A stretch of 46,733 bases of DNA from Nocardioides luteus. Its GTDB lineage: Bacteria; Actinomycetota; Actinomycetes; Propionibacteriales; Nocardioidaceae. The notes below the pieces were generated by a model. That model did no database searches and was not told the origin of the DNA. It was given only the letters and a program-made list of their open reading frames with translations. The translations under genes and the position numbers were made by a program. Positions within the stretch are counted from its first letter, which is position 1. Each line of letters starts with the position of its first letter. The DNA is taken from NCBI RefSeq assembly GCF_000960475.2, contig NZ_JZDQ02000046.1, positions 1 through 46,733 of the forward strand, in the 5' to 3' direction. This document shows, one piece after another, positions 32,954 to 40,913 of the stretch.

Positions 32954-34285
32954 ATGGCCGTACGCCGTGGCGTCGATGCGGTGACGTGGCTGAGCCTCTA
33001 CACGTTCGCCGTCTTCGTGATCCCGTCCTGGCTGGTCTTCCGCCCGCTGGGCAGCGCCGGCTCGGTCTCGATGCTCATGGGGCTGGGCAGCTTCGCGATC
33101 TGGGTGCTGCTGAGCATCGGCCGGCCGCTGCCGGTCGACCGGCCCCCGCAGCCGATGCGGCTGGTCCTGGCACTGTTCCTGTTCAGCGTCGGGATCACCT
33201 ATGTCATCGCGATGTCGCGCCCGATCAGCCGCGACGAGGTGAGCCCGGCCGACGTCGCGATCCTGGCGATGGTCTCCTGGGTCGGCACGCTGCTGCTCGC
33301 CGGCGATGCCATCCCGAGCATGGCCCGGGTCCATGTACTGGTGTGGCGGCTGGTCGTGGGCGGCAGCTTCCTGGCGGTCCTCGGGCTGGCCCAGTTCTTC
33401 GCCAAGCAGGTCTTCGTCGACCGGATCTCGGTCCCGGTCCTGACCCCGATGACGACGGTCGAGCTGGCGATGCGCAACGGCCTCGTACGCCCCGCCGGGA
33501 CCGCGCTGAGCCCGATCGAGTACGGCACCCTGATGGGGATGCTGCTGCCGATCGCGCTCCACGTCGGCTTCCACCACCGCAACCGCAACCCGCTCGTACG
33601 CTGGGCGCCGGTCATGCTGATCTGCATGGTCATCGCGGCCTCCTCGAGCCGGTCGGCCTACCTCGGCGCGGCCATCGCCGTCGGGGTCTGCATGATCGGC
33701 TGGTCGCGGAAGCAGCGCGGGGCGGTCCTGGGGCTCGCCGTCGGCGGTCTGGGGCTGGTCTTCCTGGTCGCGCCGCGAATCATCAACTCGGTGACCGGCA
33801 TGTTCGTCGGCGCCGAGCAGGACCCGAGCGTCACCTCGCGCACCGACAGCTACGGGGTGGCCTGGTTCTTCGTGGACCGCAACCCGTTCTTCGGGCGCGG
33901 GCTGGGGACGTTCCTGCCCAAGTACCGCATCTTCGACAACCAGTACCTCCAGATGATGGTGAGCATCGGGATCGTCGGCGTGCTCCTCTTCGCGGCGTTC
34001 GTGATCGCGACGTTCGTCCAGCTCGCCAGGGTCTACCGGGCCTGCGAGGACCCGAAGACCCGTGACCTCGTCATCGCGCTCGTCGGCGCCGCGGCCGCCG
34101 GCTTCGCCGGGCTGGCCTTCTTCGACGCGTTCGCCTTTCCAATGACGATGGGCACGATCTTCCTGGTCCTCGGGCTGGGCAGCGCGATCACCCGGCTGAC
34201 CGCGAAGCCGCCGCCCGCGGCGCCCTCACCCGAAGCGCCCTCACCCGCAGGGAAGATCTCGGACCGGCCGGGGTTGGCCCGCTGA
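32954..34285 (+). CDS. O-antigen ligase/Wzy-type polymerase
   Basis: The 443-aa protein is polytopic (about 11-12 helices) with the long extracytoplasmic loop of the O-antigen ligase/polymerase family near SVTSRTDSYGVAWFFVDRNP, FFGRGLGTFLPKY and FDNQYLQMMVSIGIVG, the C-terminal signature region. The earlier RPAGTALSPIEYG also fits. It would polymerise lipid-linked repeat units, or ligate them to an acceptor. It is 10 bases after the Wzz-like gene. Its last 45 bases overlap the convergent beta-helix gene on the other strand, leaving no room for a separate terminator. Confidence 0.88.
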   Translation: MAVRRGVDAVTWLSLYTFAVFVIPSWLVFRPLGSAGSVSMLMGLGSFAIWVLLSIGRPLPVDRPPQPMRLVLALFLFSVGITYVIAMSRPISRDEVSPADVAILAMVSWVGTLLLAGDAIPSMARVHVLVWRLVVGGSFLAVLGLAQFFAKQVFVDRISVPVLTPMTTVELAMRNGLVRPAGTALSPIEYGTLMGMLLPIALHVGFHHRNRNPLVRWAPVMLICMVIAASSSRSAYLGAAIAVGVCMIGWSRKQRGAVLGLAVGGLGLVFLVAPRIINSVTGMFVGAEQDPSVTSRTDSYGVAWFFVDRNPFFGRGLGTFLPKYRIFDNQYLQMMVSIGIVGVLLFAAFVIATFVQLARVYRACEDPKTRDLVIALVGAAAAGFAGLAFFDAFAFPMTMGTIFLVLGLGSAITRLTAKPPPAAPSPEAPSPAGKISDRPGLAR

Positions 34286-35421
34286 GTCCATCGTCACGAT
34301 CGCGGCCTGCCACTGGGTGACCAGGTTGCACCGGACGTCGAGCGGTCCGAAGACCCAGCTCCGGTCGACCACGTACAGGTTCCTCACCGTGCCCGGCGTG
34401 CCGAGCCGGAAGGGGTAGCCGCCGCCGCTCACGACCAGGCCGTCGATGTCGACGGAGGTGTTGTCCTGGTCGGGGTAGAAGAACGGGGCGGTGCCGCCGC
34501 AGTTGTTGGTGTCGACGAAGTCGATGACCGTCTTCCGGACGGTGAGCGCACCACCGCCGTACCCCTGGATGCCGTCACCGTGCCAGTCGGTGCAGACGTC
34601 GGGGGAGACGACGCGTACGTAGGAGTCGTAGATCCCGACGCCACCGCAGGCCGACCTGCCCTGGGCCCGGAAGCCCTCCGGGACCCCGTCGATGAGCACG
34701 TTGCGGGCCGTGTAGCCGCCCGAGGTGACCGCCGGCCAGGCCTCGTCCGTCGTCGGGGCCGTGCCACGGACGATCTCGGAGTCCTCGATCACGAGACCGG
34801 TCGCGCAGGTGGCGCTGGTGTAGTTGGCGATCACCGAGCCGACCGCCTGCACCCGGCGCAGGGTCACGTTCCTGGCGGTGACGTTGATCGTCCCGTTCGT
34901 GACCCGCAGGTCCTCGACGACGGCTCCCGGGGTGTTGATCGTGTACGTCCCGGTCACCGACCGTTTCGGCTGCCAGCCGTCCGGCAGCCCGGCCGAGGCG
35001 CGGGTCGGGAAGCCACCGGAGGAGGCGGCGGAGGTCGTCGCAGCGCCGGTCGGAGAGCTGGGAGAGCCCGGAGAGGTCGGGGAGGTCGACGGAGCCGCCG
35101 GCGTGCTCGCCGGAGCGCTCGGAGCGGCGCTCGTCGAAGGGTTGGGGCTCAGGGTCAGAGGAGCGCTGGGCGGCGATGGACGATGGCGTCGACCTGGTGG
35201 TCGGTGGCCCGGGACCGCTGGGGCCGCGTGGTCGGGGAGAAGGCTGACCGTCTTCGGGTGAGCGGTCGCCGCCCCCAACGTCCAGAGGACACCGCCGGTG
35301 ACGAGGGTGACCAGGACGCTGGCGAAGGCGGCACGCCGCCACCGGGTGGTCCTGTCGCGACCGTGGGGGGGCGGTCGATCCGTCGTCGATGCGTGCTCGG
35401 GGGCCTGCTGTGCGAGGGCAT
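34241..35421 (-). CDS. Secreted beta-helix protein, apparent frameshift near N-terminus
   Basis: Residues after the Ser/Pro/Thr-rich linker (GFPTRASAGLPDGWQPKRSVTG onward, described by its start GFPTRxSAGLP) form a pectin-lyase-like parallel beta helix, closely related to the neighbour at 35536. Its own open frame begins only at a TTG (35278) inside a hydrophobic segment. Upstream, ATG 35421 with a well-placed AGGTG starts another frame coding MPSHSRPPSTHRRRIDRPP. The two frames join at a G7 run (35365-35371): one added base would give a basic head, an intact membrane segment and the paralogue's architecture. Either a pseudogene, a slippage-controlled gene or a sequencing error. Function probably surface glycan binding or cleavage. 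Confidence 0.7.
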
Positions 35422-35535
35422 GAATGCACCTGTTCGTAGGGGGATACCGGCAACGGCATCGACCTTACGTTTGACCCTTCCGGAACAGTCACCCTCAAAA
35501 CTCGGTATAAATCGCGGTTTCCGGGGACTCGGAGG

Positions 35536-36597
35536 TCACTCGCAGGGTAGGTCGCGCAGCGGGACGGGCTGACCCGCCGAGTCCATGGTCACCACGGCCG
35601 CGCTCCACTCGGTGACCAGCGAGCAGTCCACGTCGAGCGGGTTGTAGACCCAGCTCTGGTCGACCACGTAGAGGTTGCGCACCGATCCCGGTGTGCCGTT
35701 GCGGAACGGGTAGCCGCCGCCGGCCACGATCAGGCCGTCGATGTCGACCGAGTCGTTGCCCTGCTCCGCGGGGTTGAAGAACGGCGCGGTGCCGTGGCAG
35801 TTGTTCTTGACGTCCAGGATCATCACCGTACGCCGCACCTTGATCGTGCCGCCGCCGTAGCCCTGCAGGCCGTCACCGTGCCAGTCGCTGCACACGTCGG
35901 GCGAGGTGACCCGGACGAAGGAGTCGTGGATGCCGACGCCGCCGCAGCGCTCCTTGTTGGAGGCGCGCAGCCCCTCGGGCACGCCGTCGATGACGACGTT
36001 GCGCACGGTGTAGCCGCCGGCCGAGACCGCCGGCCAGGCCTCCTCGGTGGTGGGGGCGCTGCTCCGGACGAAGTCGGAGTCCTCGATGCGCAGGCCGGGG
36101 CTGCACCGGTCGTTGTAGTCGTTGACCACGACCGAGGCGATCGCCTCGATGCGGCGCAGGGTCACGCCCGGAGCGGTGACGTAGATGACGCCGTTGGTGA
36201 TCCGCAGGTCCTCCACGACCGCACCGCGGTGCTGGACCCAGAAGTCACCCGTCACGGTGCGCTTCGGCTTCCAGCCCCGGGGCAGGCCGGCCGACTCTCG
36301 GGTCGGGAACCCCTTGACCGGGGGCGCGGTGGCCGTCGGGGACTCGGTTCCCTCCGGGGTGGGCGTCGGGGTGGGCGTCGGGGTCGTCGGCGTCGAGGAG
36401 GCCAACGGGCTCGGGTCGGCAGAGGGCGCGGGGGAGGGGGTCGCGCTCGCGGGTGGTGGCACCGTCGGCAGCGAGTCGGAGCCGACGTTGCGTACCTGCG
36501 CCGGTTCGGGCCACAGGAACCAGGTCGTGGCGGCCAGCAGCAGAGCCAGGCCTCCTAGGACCGCGATCCGCCGGCGCCGGCCTGGCTTGGTTGGCAT
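35536..36597 (-). CDS. Membrane-anchored beta-helix (pectin-lyase-like) protein
   Basis: The 353-aa protein has a basic start (MPTKPGRRRR), a membrane segment (about 11-28), a Thr/Pro-rich tether with TPTPTPTPTP and a beta-helix domain from about residue 95. Helical rungs such as VVEDLRITNGVIYVTAPGVTLRRIEAI and IEDSDFVRSS are visible, with WHGDGLQGYGG as a conserved loop. Several Cys residues are shared with the paralogue downstream (34241). No polysaccharide lyase catalytic triad is certain; it may bind, cleave or epimerise the polymer. ATG 36597. A hairpin and small tandem repeats separate it from the upstream deacetylase gene on the same strand. Confidence 0.8.
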   Translation of the reverse strand: MPTKPGRRRRIAVLGGLALLLAATTWFLWPEPAQVRNVGSDSLPTVPPPASATPSPAPSADPSPLASSTPTTPTPTPTPTPEGTESPTATAPPVKGFPTRESAGLPRGWKPKRTVTGDFWVQHRGAVVEDLRITNGVIYVTAPGVTLRRIEAIASVVVNDYNDRCSPGLRIEDSDFVRSSAPTTEEAWPAVSAGGYTVRNVVIDGVPEGLRASNKERCGGVGIHDSFVRVTSPDVCSDWHGDGLQGYGGGTIKVRRTVMILDVKNNCHGTAPFFNPAEQGNDSVDIDGLIVAGGGYPFRNGTPGSVRNLYVVDQSWVYNPLDVDCSLVTEWSAAVVTMDSAGQPVPLRDLPCE

Positions 36598-36635
36598 GTG
36601 TTCGCACCCGTTCGCGTCTCGATGGCCATTGTCTT

Positions 36636-36655
36636 GTCGGCACTGCTCTGCCGAC
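36636..36655. terminator. Hairpin upstream of beta-helix gene
   Basis: GTCGGCA (36636-36642) and TGCCGAC (36649-36655) pair perfectly around CTGCTC, followed by a second small stem CCCCG/CGGGG starting near 36658. They lie between the deacetylase stop (36755) and the start of the beta-helix gene (36597), so they could end deacetylase transcripts. No U tract. Confidence 0.45.
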
Positions 36656-36710
36656 CCTCCCCGACCGCGGGGCCGGGGGCATCCTTCAAACTGGTTACTT
36701 CTCTCCGCGC

Positions 36711-36750
36711 CTCGCTCCGTGCCCGCTCGGTGCTCGCTCCGTGCTCGCTC
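36711..36750. repeat. Degenerate 11-bp tandem repeat
   Basis: The word GCTCGCTCCGT recurs about three times with small changes between 36711 and 36750, immediately after the deacetylase stop on the minus strand. No function is evident. Confidence 0.5.
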
Positions 36751-36754
36751 CGGG

Positions 36755-37420
36755 TCAGCGCAGTCTCTTGACCAGCCCGGCCGCCTGGCGTTCCACCCGC
36801 CTGGCGATGCCCTGCCCGTTCAGGATCTGCCTTCTCACGCCGGCACCGTCGTCGTCCGCGGTGATGCTGAACCTCGGCTGGAGCCAGGCTCCGGCCACGG
36901 CGTGGGCGCGGTCGCTGGTGTAGACGTGCTGGTAGCCCAGCCGACGCAGGTGCCGCAGCGTGATGCGGTCGTAGCGGCCGAGCGGGAGCGCCGCCTCCTC
37001 CACCACCTCACCGGCCGCCATGGTGATCTGCTCGCGGGCCTCGATCAGCTCGCGGCGTACGCCCGCGGCGTCGAGGCCGCGCCAGCTGACGTGGTCCATG
37101 CCGTGGGTGCCGATCCGCATGCCCGCCACCCGGAGGAGACGGATGTCGAGGCGGTCGACGCTGCCCGGCAGCCCGAGCCGTCCGGCCAGGACGAAGAAGG
37201 TCGCGGTCAGGCCGCGGGCGAGCAGGCCCGGCAGTCCGATCGCGACGTCGGAGTGGTTGCCGTCGTCGAAGCTGATCCGCACCTCAGGCCGGCCGGCGAC
37301 GGCGTCCAGGATGTCCTCGTAGGCGTCCTGGCTGATCCAGTAGCGGTCCTCGCCCGGCTCCAGCTCGCGCTCGGGCACGCCGATGCCGTGGAAGCAGATG
37401 TTGGTCACATGAGCGGGCAT
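36755..37420 (-). CDS. NodB-type polysaccharide deacetylase
   Basis: The 221-aa protein has the NodB homology domain: SFDDGNHSD (50-58), where Asp52 is the catalytic base and Asp53 a metal ligand, and GTHGMDH (104-110), with His106 and His110 as the metal-binding pair. A late arginine/tyrosine segment LGRYDRITLRHLRRLGY fits motif 3. No signal peptide is visible, so it would act on an intracellular or lipid-linked amino sugar, or be exported another way. ATG 37420 (GGAGAG upstream) is preferred to GTG 37459. It is divergent from the GT2 gene at 37543. Confidence 0.87.
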   Translation of the reverse strand: MPAHVTNICFHGIGVPERELEPGEDRYWISQDAYEDILDAVAGRPEVRISFDDGNHSDVAIGLPGLLARGLTATFFVLAGRLGLPGSVDRLDIRLLRVAGMRIGTHGMDHVSWRGLDAAGVRRELIEAREQITMAAGEVVEEAALPLGRYDRITLRHLRRLGYQHVYTSDRAHAVAGAWLQPRFSITADDDGAGVRRQILNGQGIARRVERQAAGLVKRLR

Positions 37421-37475
37421 GCTCTCCACGCTAAGGAGCCGGAGGCCGTGTCCGGTCACGCCGTGGGAAGGCCTA

Positions 37476-37490
37476 CCTCATACGGGGGAT
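37476..37490. promoter_or_regulatory. CCTCATACGGGGGAT motif in divergent promoter region
   Basis: CCTCATACGGGGGAT lies midway between the deacetylase and GT2 starts and matches the CC[CT]-n5-CGGG plus GAT pattern of other upstream sites in the locus. Weaker than the 32147, 42381 and 43776 examples. Confidence 0.4.
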
Positions 37491-37542
37491 CTGAGGTCGG
37501 GAGGCGGCTCCGCCGGGGGTCTGCGCCGTCAAGACTCGTGGC

Positions 37543-38499
37543 GTGCCGCAGTCCATCCGCACCATCGCCGTCGTGGTGGTGACCTACAACAGCGCTCACC
37601 TGCTCGCCGATCTCGTCGGCTCCCTGCCGGGTGGGCTGGCGGGTCTCGGATGGCATCTGGTGATCGCGGACAACGCCTCGGCCGACGAGACCGTGGCGAC
37701 CGCGCGCCGGCTCGCGGCGGAGGCGACCGTCGTCGAGACCGGGCGCAACGGCGGCTACGCCGCCGGGATCAACGCCGGCGTGGCGGCCGCTCTTGCCGCG
37801 GATCCGGACCTCGATGCGGTGCTGGTGCTCAACCCGGACGTACGTCTCGAGCCCGGCTGCGTGGTGGCGCTGGCGCGCGAGCTCGCGCTGCCGGCCGGCG
37901 GTCGGCCGGGCGTCGGCGTCGCGGTGCCCCGGCTGGTCGACGCCGAGGGCCGGCTGATCGAGTCGATGCGGGGTGCGCCGAGCCTGGTGCGGGCCTTCGC
38001 CGATGCCGTGGTGGGTGCCAACCGCGCCGGCCGGGTCCGCTGGGCGGGGGAGATCGTGGCGTCGCCCGCCGAGTACGAACGGGTCCAGGACACCGACTGG
38101 GCCGAGGGCTCGACCCAGCTGATCAGCGCCGCGTGCTGGCGGGCGTGCGGCCCGTGGGACGAGTCCTACTTCCTCTACTCCGAGGAGACCGAGTTCCACC
38201 TGCGCGCCGGCGATCGTGGCTTCCGGGTGCGGTTCGTGCCCGAGGCCCGCGCCGTGCACCTCGGCGGCGAGTCCACCACCTCGCCGGGCCTGTGGGCGCT
38301 CCTGGTCGCCAACCGGGTGCGGCTCTTCACGGCCCGCCGCGGGCGGGTCCAGGGCGCCGCGTACTGGCTGATGGTGCTGGCCCGCGAGTGCAGCCGGGCG
38401 CTGCTGGGCAAGCAGACCTCGCGACGTGCCGTACGCACCCTGGTCAGCCGCCGGCGGATGAAGGCCCCGCGCGGTCCCGAATGGGTGGCGAGCGCATGA
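37543..38499 (+). CDS. Family 2 glycosyltransferase (rhamnosyltransferase-like)
   Basis: The 318-aa protein has a GT-A fold: IAVVVVTYNSAHLLADLVGSL (about 8-28), VIADNASADETVATA, GRNGGYAAGINAGV and the metal-site LVLNPDVRL (about 92-100). WAEGSTQLISAACWRACGPWDESYFLYSEETEFHLRAGDRGF is the conserved acceptor region of dTDP-rhamnosyltransferase-like GT2 enzymes, given here by its key residues ED-type (SEETE). The start is GTG with a weak ribosome-binding site. It heads an operon with GNAT, decarboxylase and ACP genes, so it may add the sugar that receives the carrier-derived group. Confidence 0.88.
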   Translation: MPQSIRTIAVVVVTYNSAHLLADLVGSLPGGLAGLGWHLVIADNASADETVATARRLAAEATVVETGRNGGYAAGINAGVAAALAADPDLDAVLVLNPDVRLEPGCVVALARELALPAGGRPGVGVAVPRLVDAEGRLIESMRGAPSLVRAFADAVVGANRAGRVRWAGEIVASPAEYERVQDTDWAEGSTQLISAACWRACGPWDESYFLYSEETEFHLRAGDRGFRVRFVPEARAVHLGGESTTSPGLWALLVANRVRLFTARRGRVQGAAYWLMVLARECSRALLGKQTSRRAVRTLVSRRRMKAPRGPEWVASA

Positions 38500-39347
38500 A
38501 GGCGGCGATGTCTCCGATCACGGCCGACGACCTCCCGGCCGTCTCCTCGTTCCTGCACGAGCAGCTGAACCCGAGGGTCCAGGAGCTGGAGTGGACCCAG
38601 GCGCTGCGGGTGCCGTGGGACGTACCGCAGCCCAACCACGGCTTCTTCCTCGCCGAGGGCGACCGGGTCGTCGGGGCCTACCTCGCCTACTACTCCGAGC
38701 GGACCGTCGGCGCCGAGACGCTCCAGATCTGCAACCTGGGCGCCTGGTGCGTGCTCGACAGCCACCGTGCCCAGGGGCTGCGGCTGCTGACCACGCTGCT
38801 GAAGCAGCCCGGCTACGAGTTCACCGACTTCTCGCCCTCGGGCAACGTGGTCGCGCTCAACCGGAAGCTCAAGTTCACCGATCTGGACACGACCACCTCG
38901 CTGGTCCCGGCCGTGGCCGTGCCGAGACGCGGGGTGCGGGTGAGCAGCCGTCCGGACGTACTGGACTCGGTGCTGCAGGGCGAGGAGCGTGACCTCTACG
39001 CCGACCACCGTGCCGCGGCGGCGGCCCGCCACGTGGTGCTGAGCACCGGCTCCGAGCACTGCTACGTGGTCGCCCGCAAGGACACCCGCAAGGGCGTACG
39101 CGCCTTCGCCTCGGTCCTCTACGCGAGCAACCCGGAGCTGCTCCGGCGGCACGCGCCGCGGCTGGCCTGGCACCTGCTGCGGGAGCACGGCGCCGCGGCG
39201 ACGCTGGTCGAGCACCGGGTCGCGGGCGGTGCGCCGGCCGGGTCCTACCGGCTGTCGCGCTCGCGGCCGAAGATGCTGCGCAGCGACGCCCTCGACCCGG
39301 CCCGGGTCGACTACCTGTACAGCGAGCTGACATGTCTGGAGTGGTGA
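38496..39347 (+). CDS. GNAT-like acyltransferase
   Basis: The 283-aa protein has an N-terminal GNAT-type fold: FLAEGDRVVGAYLAYYSER (about 51-69), CNLGAWCVLDSHRAQGLRLLTTLL (about 78-101), where RAQGLR corresponds to the acyl-CoA pyrophosphate loop, and FTDFSPSGNVVALNRKLKF. The C-terminal half is unlike ordinary GNATs. ATG 38496 overlaps the GT2 stop (ATGA). Sitting between a glycosyltransferase and the decarboxylase/ACP pair, it is the best candidate to transfer a carrier-bound amino-acyl group to the glycan. That role is inferred from context. Confidence 0.7.
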   Translation: MKAAMSPITADDLPAVSSFLHEQLNPRVQELEWTQALRVPWDVPQPNHGFFLAEGDRVVGAYLAYYSERTVGAETLQICNLGAWCVLDSHRAQGLRLLTTLLKQPGYEFTDFSPSGNVVALNRKLKFTDLDTTTSLVPAVAVPRRGVRVSSRPDVLDSVLQGEERDLYADHRAAAAARHVVLSTGSEHCYVVARKDTRKGVRAFASVLYASNPELLRRHAPRLAWHLLREHGAAATLVEHRVAGGAPAGSYRLSRSRPKMLRSDALDPARVDYLYSELTCLEW

Positions 39348-39348
39348 G

Positions 39349-40542
39349 ATGCCGAACGTCGAGGGCATAGCCGTCGGGGGCATGGCCGTGGGGCTGCTGG
39401 CCGAGCGGGTCGGCTCCACGCCGTTCTTCGCCTACGACCGGGCCGCGATCGACGCCCGGGTCGTCTCGTTGCGCTCCGCGCTCCCCGGGGACGTGCACCT
39501 GAGCTACGCGGTGAAGGCCAACCCGATGCCCGCGGTGGTGCAGCATCTCGCCCGGAGGCTCGATGCGCTCGACGTGGCGTCGGGGGCCGAGATGCGGGTG
39601 GCGCTCGACACCGGGATCGCTCCTGGCTCGGTGAGCTTCGCGGGGCCGGGGAAGTCGGTCGCCGAGCTGACCCAGGCCGTGGCGGCCGGGGTGCTGGTCG
39701 AGATCGAGTCGCCGCTGGAGGCCGACCGCCTGGTCGAGGCCGCCGACCGGCTCGGTATCCGGCCGCGGGTCGCGGTGCGGGTCAACCCGGACTTCGAGGT
39801 CAAGGGCTCCGGGATGCGGATGGGCGGTGGCGCCCAGCAGTTCGGGGTCGACGCCGAGACGGTGCCGCTGCTGCTCAAGACGCTGCACGACCGCGACGTC
39901 GAGGTGGCCGGCTTCCACGTCTTCTCCGGCTCGCAGAACCTGCACGCGTCGATTCTGGCGGAGGCCCAGGAGCGCACGGTCGACCTCGTCCTGCGGCTCT
40001 CCGACGACCTTCCTTCGGCGATGACCTACCTCAACATCGGCGGCGGCTTCGGGATCCCCTACTACACCCAGGACCGCCCTCTCGACCTCGATCTCGTCGG
40101 CTCGCGGCTCGAGGAGCTGCTGGCCACCCGCGTACGTCCGGCACTGCCGTCCGCGCAGGTCGTGATCGAGCTCGGCCGCTATCTGGTCGGCGAGGCCGGG
40201 GTCTACGTGACCCGGGTCGTGGACCGCAAGATCTCCCGCGGCACGACCTTCCTGGTCGTCGACGGCGGCATGCACCACCAGCTCGCCGCCTCCGGCAACT
40301 TCGGCCAGGTGATCCGCCGCAACTACCCGATCTCGGTCGTGGCTGCTCACGAGGGCGGGGAGGAGGTCGTGCAGGTTGTCGGCTGCCTCTGCACGCCCCT
40401 CGACCTGCTCGGCGACAAGGTGAGCCTGCCGCGGGCCGAGGTGGGCGACCTGGTCGTGGTCCACCAGGCCGGGGCGTACGGCCTCACCGCCAGCCCCACC
40501 GCCTTCCTGAGCCATCCGGCGCCGCTCGAAGTTCTCGTCTGA
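39349..40542 (+). CDS. PLP-dependent decarboxylase (ornithine/DAP decarboxylase fold III; exosortase-A-associated type)
   Basis: The 397-aa protein has the alanine-racemase-like fold with the PLP Lys56 in SYAVKANPMP, His190 in GFHVFSGSQ, the phosphate-binding GGGFG (231-235), ELGRYLVGEAG (274-284) and the active-site Cys region VVGCLCTPLD (343-352). QAGAYG supplies the late Tyr. Homologues decarboxylate diaminopimelate, ornithine or, in butirosin synthesis (BtrK), a glutamyl group held on an ACP. The directly following ACP gene (15-base gap) makes a carrier-bound substrate likely. It also resembles the decarboxylase found in exosortase-A polysaccharide loci. Starts 1 base after the GNAT stop. 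Confidence 0.88.
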   Translation: MPNVEGIAVGGMAVGLLAERVGSTPFFAYDRAAIDARVVSLRSALPGDVHLSYAVKANPMPAVVQHLARRLDALDVASGAEMRVALDTGIAPGSVSFAGPGKSVAELTQAVAAGVLVEIESPLEADRLVEAADRLGIRPRVAVRVNPDFEVKGSGMRMGGGAQQFGVDAETVPLLLKTLHDRDVEVAGFHVFSGSQNLHASILAEAQERTVDLVLRLSDDLPSAMTYLNIGGGFGIPYYTQDRPLDLDLVGSRLEELLATRVRPALPSAQVVIELGRYLVGEAGVYVTRVVDRKISRGTTFLVVDGGMHHQLAASGNFGQVIRRNYPISVVAAHEGGEEVVQVVGCLCTPLDLLGDKVSLPRAEVGDLVVVHQAGAYGLTASPTAFLSHPAPLEVLV

Positions 40543-40557
40543 AACCCAAGGAGTCCC

Positions 40558-40824
40558 ATGACCATCGACACCACCGACGTGACCCTCACCGGCGTCAGCG
40601 AGGCGATCACCGACGTGATCGGCCCCGATCACAGCGCCGGCACGCTGACCGCGGACACGCTGCTCTTCGGCGCGCTGCCCGAGCTCGACTCGCTCGCCCT
40701 GGTCGAGCTGATCACCGTCCTCGAGGACCGCTTCGGCTTCGAGATGGACGAGGACGACATCAACGCCGAGGTCTTCGAGTCCGTCGGGTCGCTGGCCGAG
40801 TACGTGCGCGGGCAGCTGGGCTGA
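40558..40824 (+). CDS. Acyl carrier protein (second)
   Basis: The 88-aa protein has the pantetheine site LPELDSLALVELITVLEDRF with Ser45 in the standard DSL motif, an acidic helix (MDEDDINAEVFESVGSLAEYV) and normal ACP length. ATG 40558 follows AAGGAG. It is last of four plus-strand genes after the decarboxylase. It differs from the first ACP (15649), which has DST, so the two likely serve separate chemistries. The convergent ligase at 40890 would load it and AcpS (9076) would activate it. Its stop codon abuts a 90-bp dyad element. Confidence 0.93.
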   Translation: MTIDTTDVTLTGVSEAITDVIGPDHSAGTLTADTLLFGALPELDSLALVELITVLEDRFGFEMDEDDINAEVFESVGSLAEYVRGQLG

Positions 40825-40913
40825 TGCTCACCGAGTTACCTCGGTCGGGCGCCACTGCCTTCGTGGAGTTCCGCGAAGGCAGCGACTGCTCACCGAGGTG
40901 ACTCGGTGAGCAT
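40824..40913. repeat. 90-bp near-perfect dyad between convergent ACP and ligase genes
   Basis: Outer arms 40824-40845 and 40892-40913 match over 22 bases with one mismatch; inner arms CTGCCTTCG/CGAAGGCAG (40855-40863, 40874-40882) and GGA/TCC share the same axis (40868/40869). Each outer arm also contains its own small hairpin (ACCGAG-n4-CTCGGT). It starts on the last base of the ACP stop codon and runs into the ligase coding sequence, supplying its last residues (MLTESPR). A bidirectional terminator or a REPIN-like mobile repeat. Confidence 0.8.

Noticed and set aside
34241..35278. Taking the TTG at 35278 as the true start of the beta-helix gene
   Set aside because: It falls inside the hydrophobic anchor and has no ribosome-binding site; the paralogue and upstream ATG point to a longer frameshifted gene.
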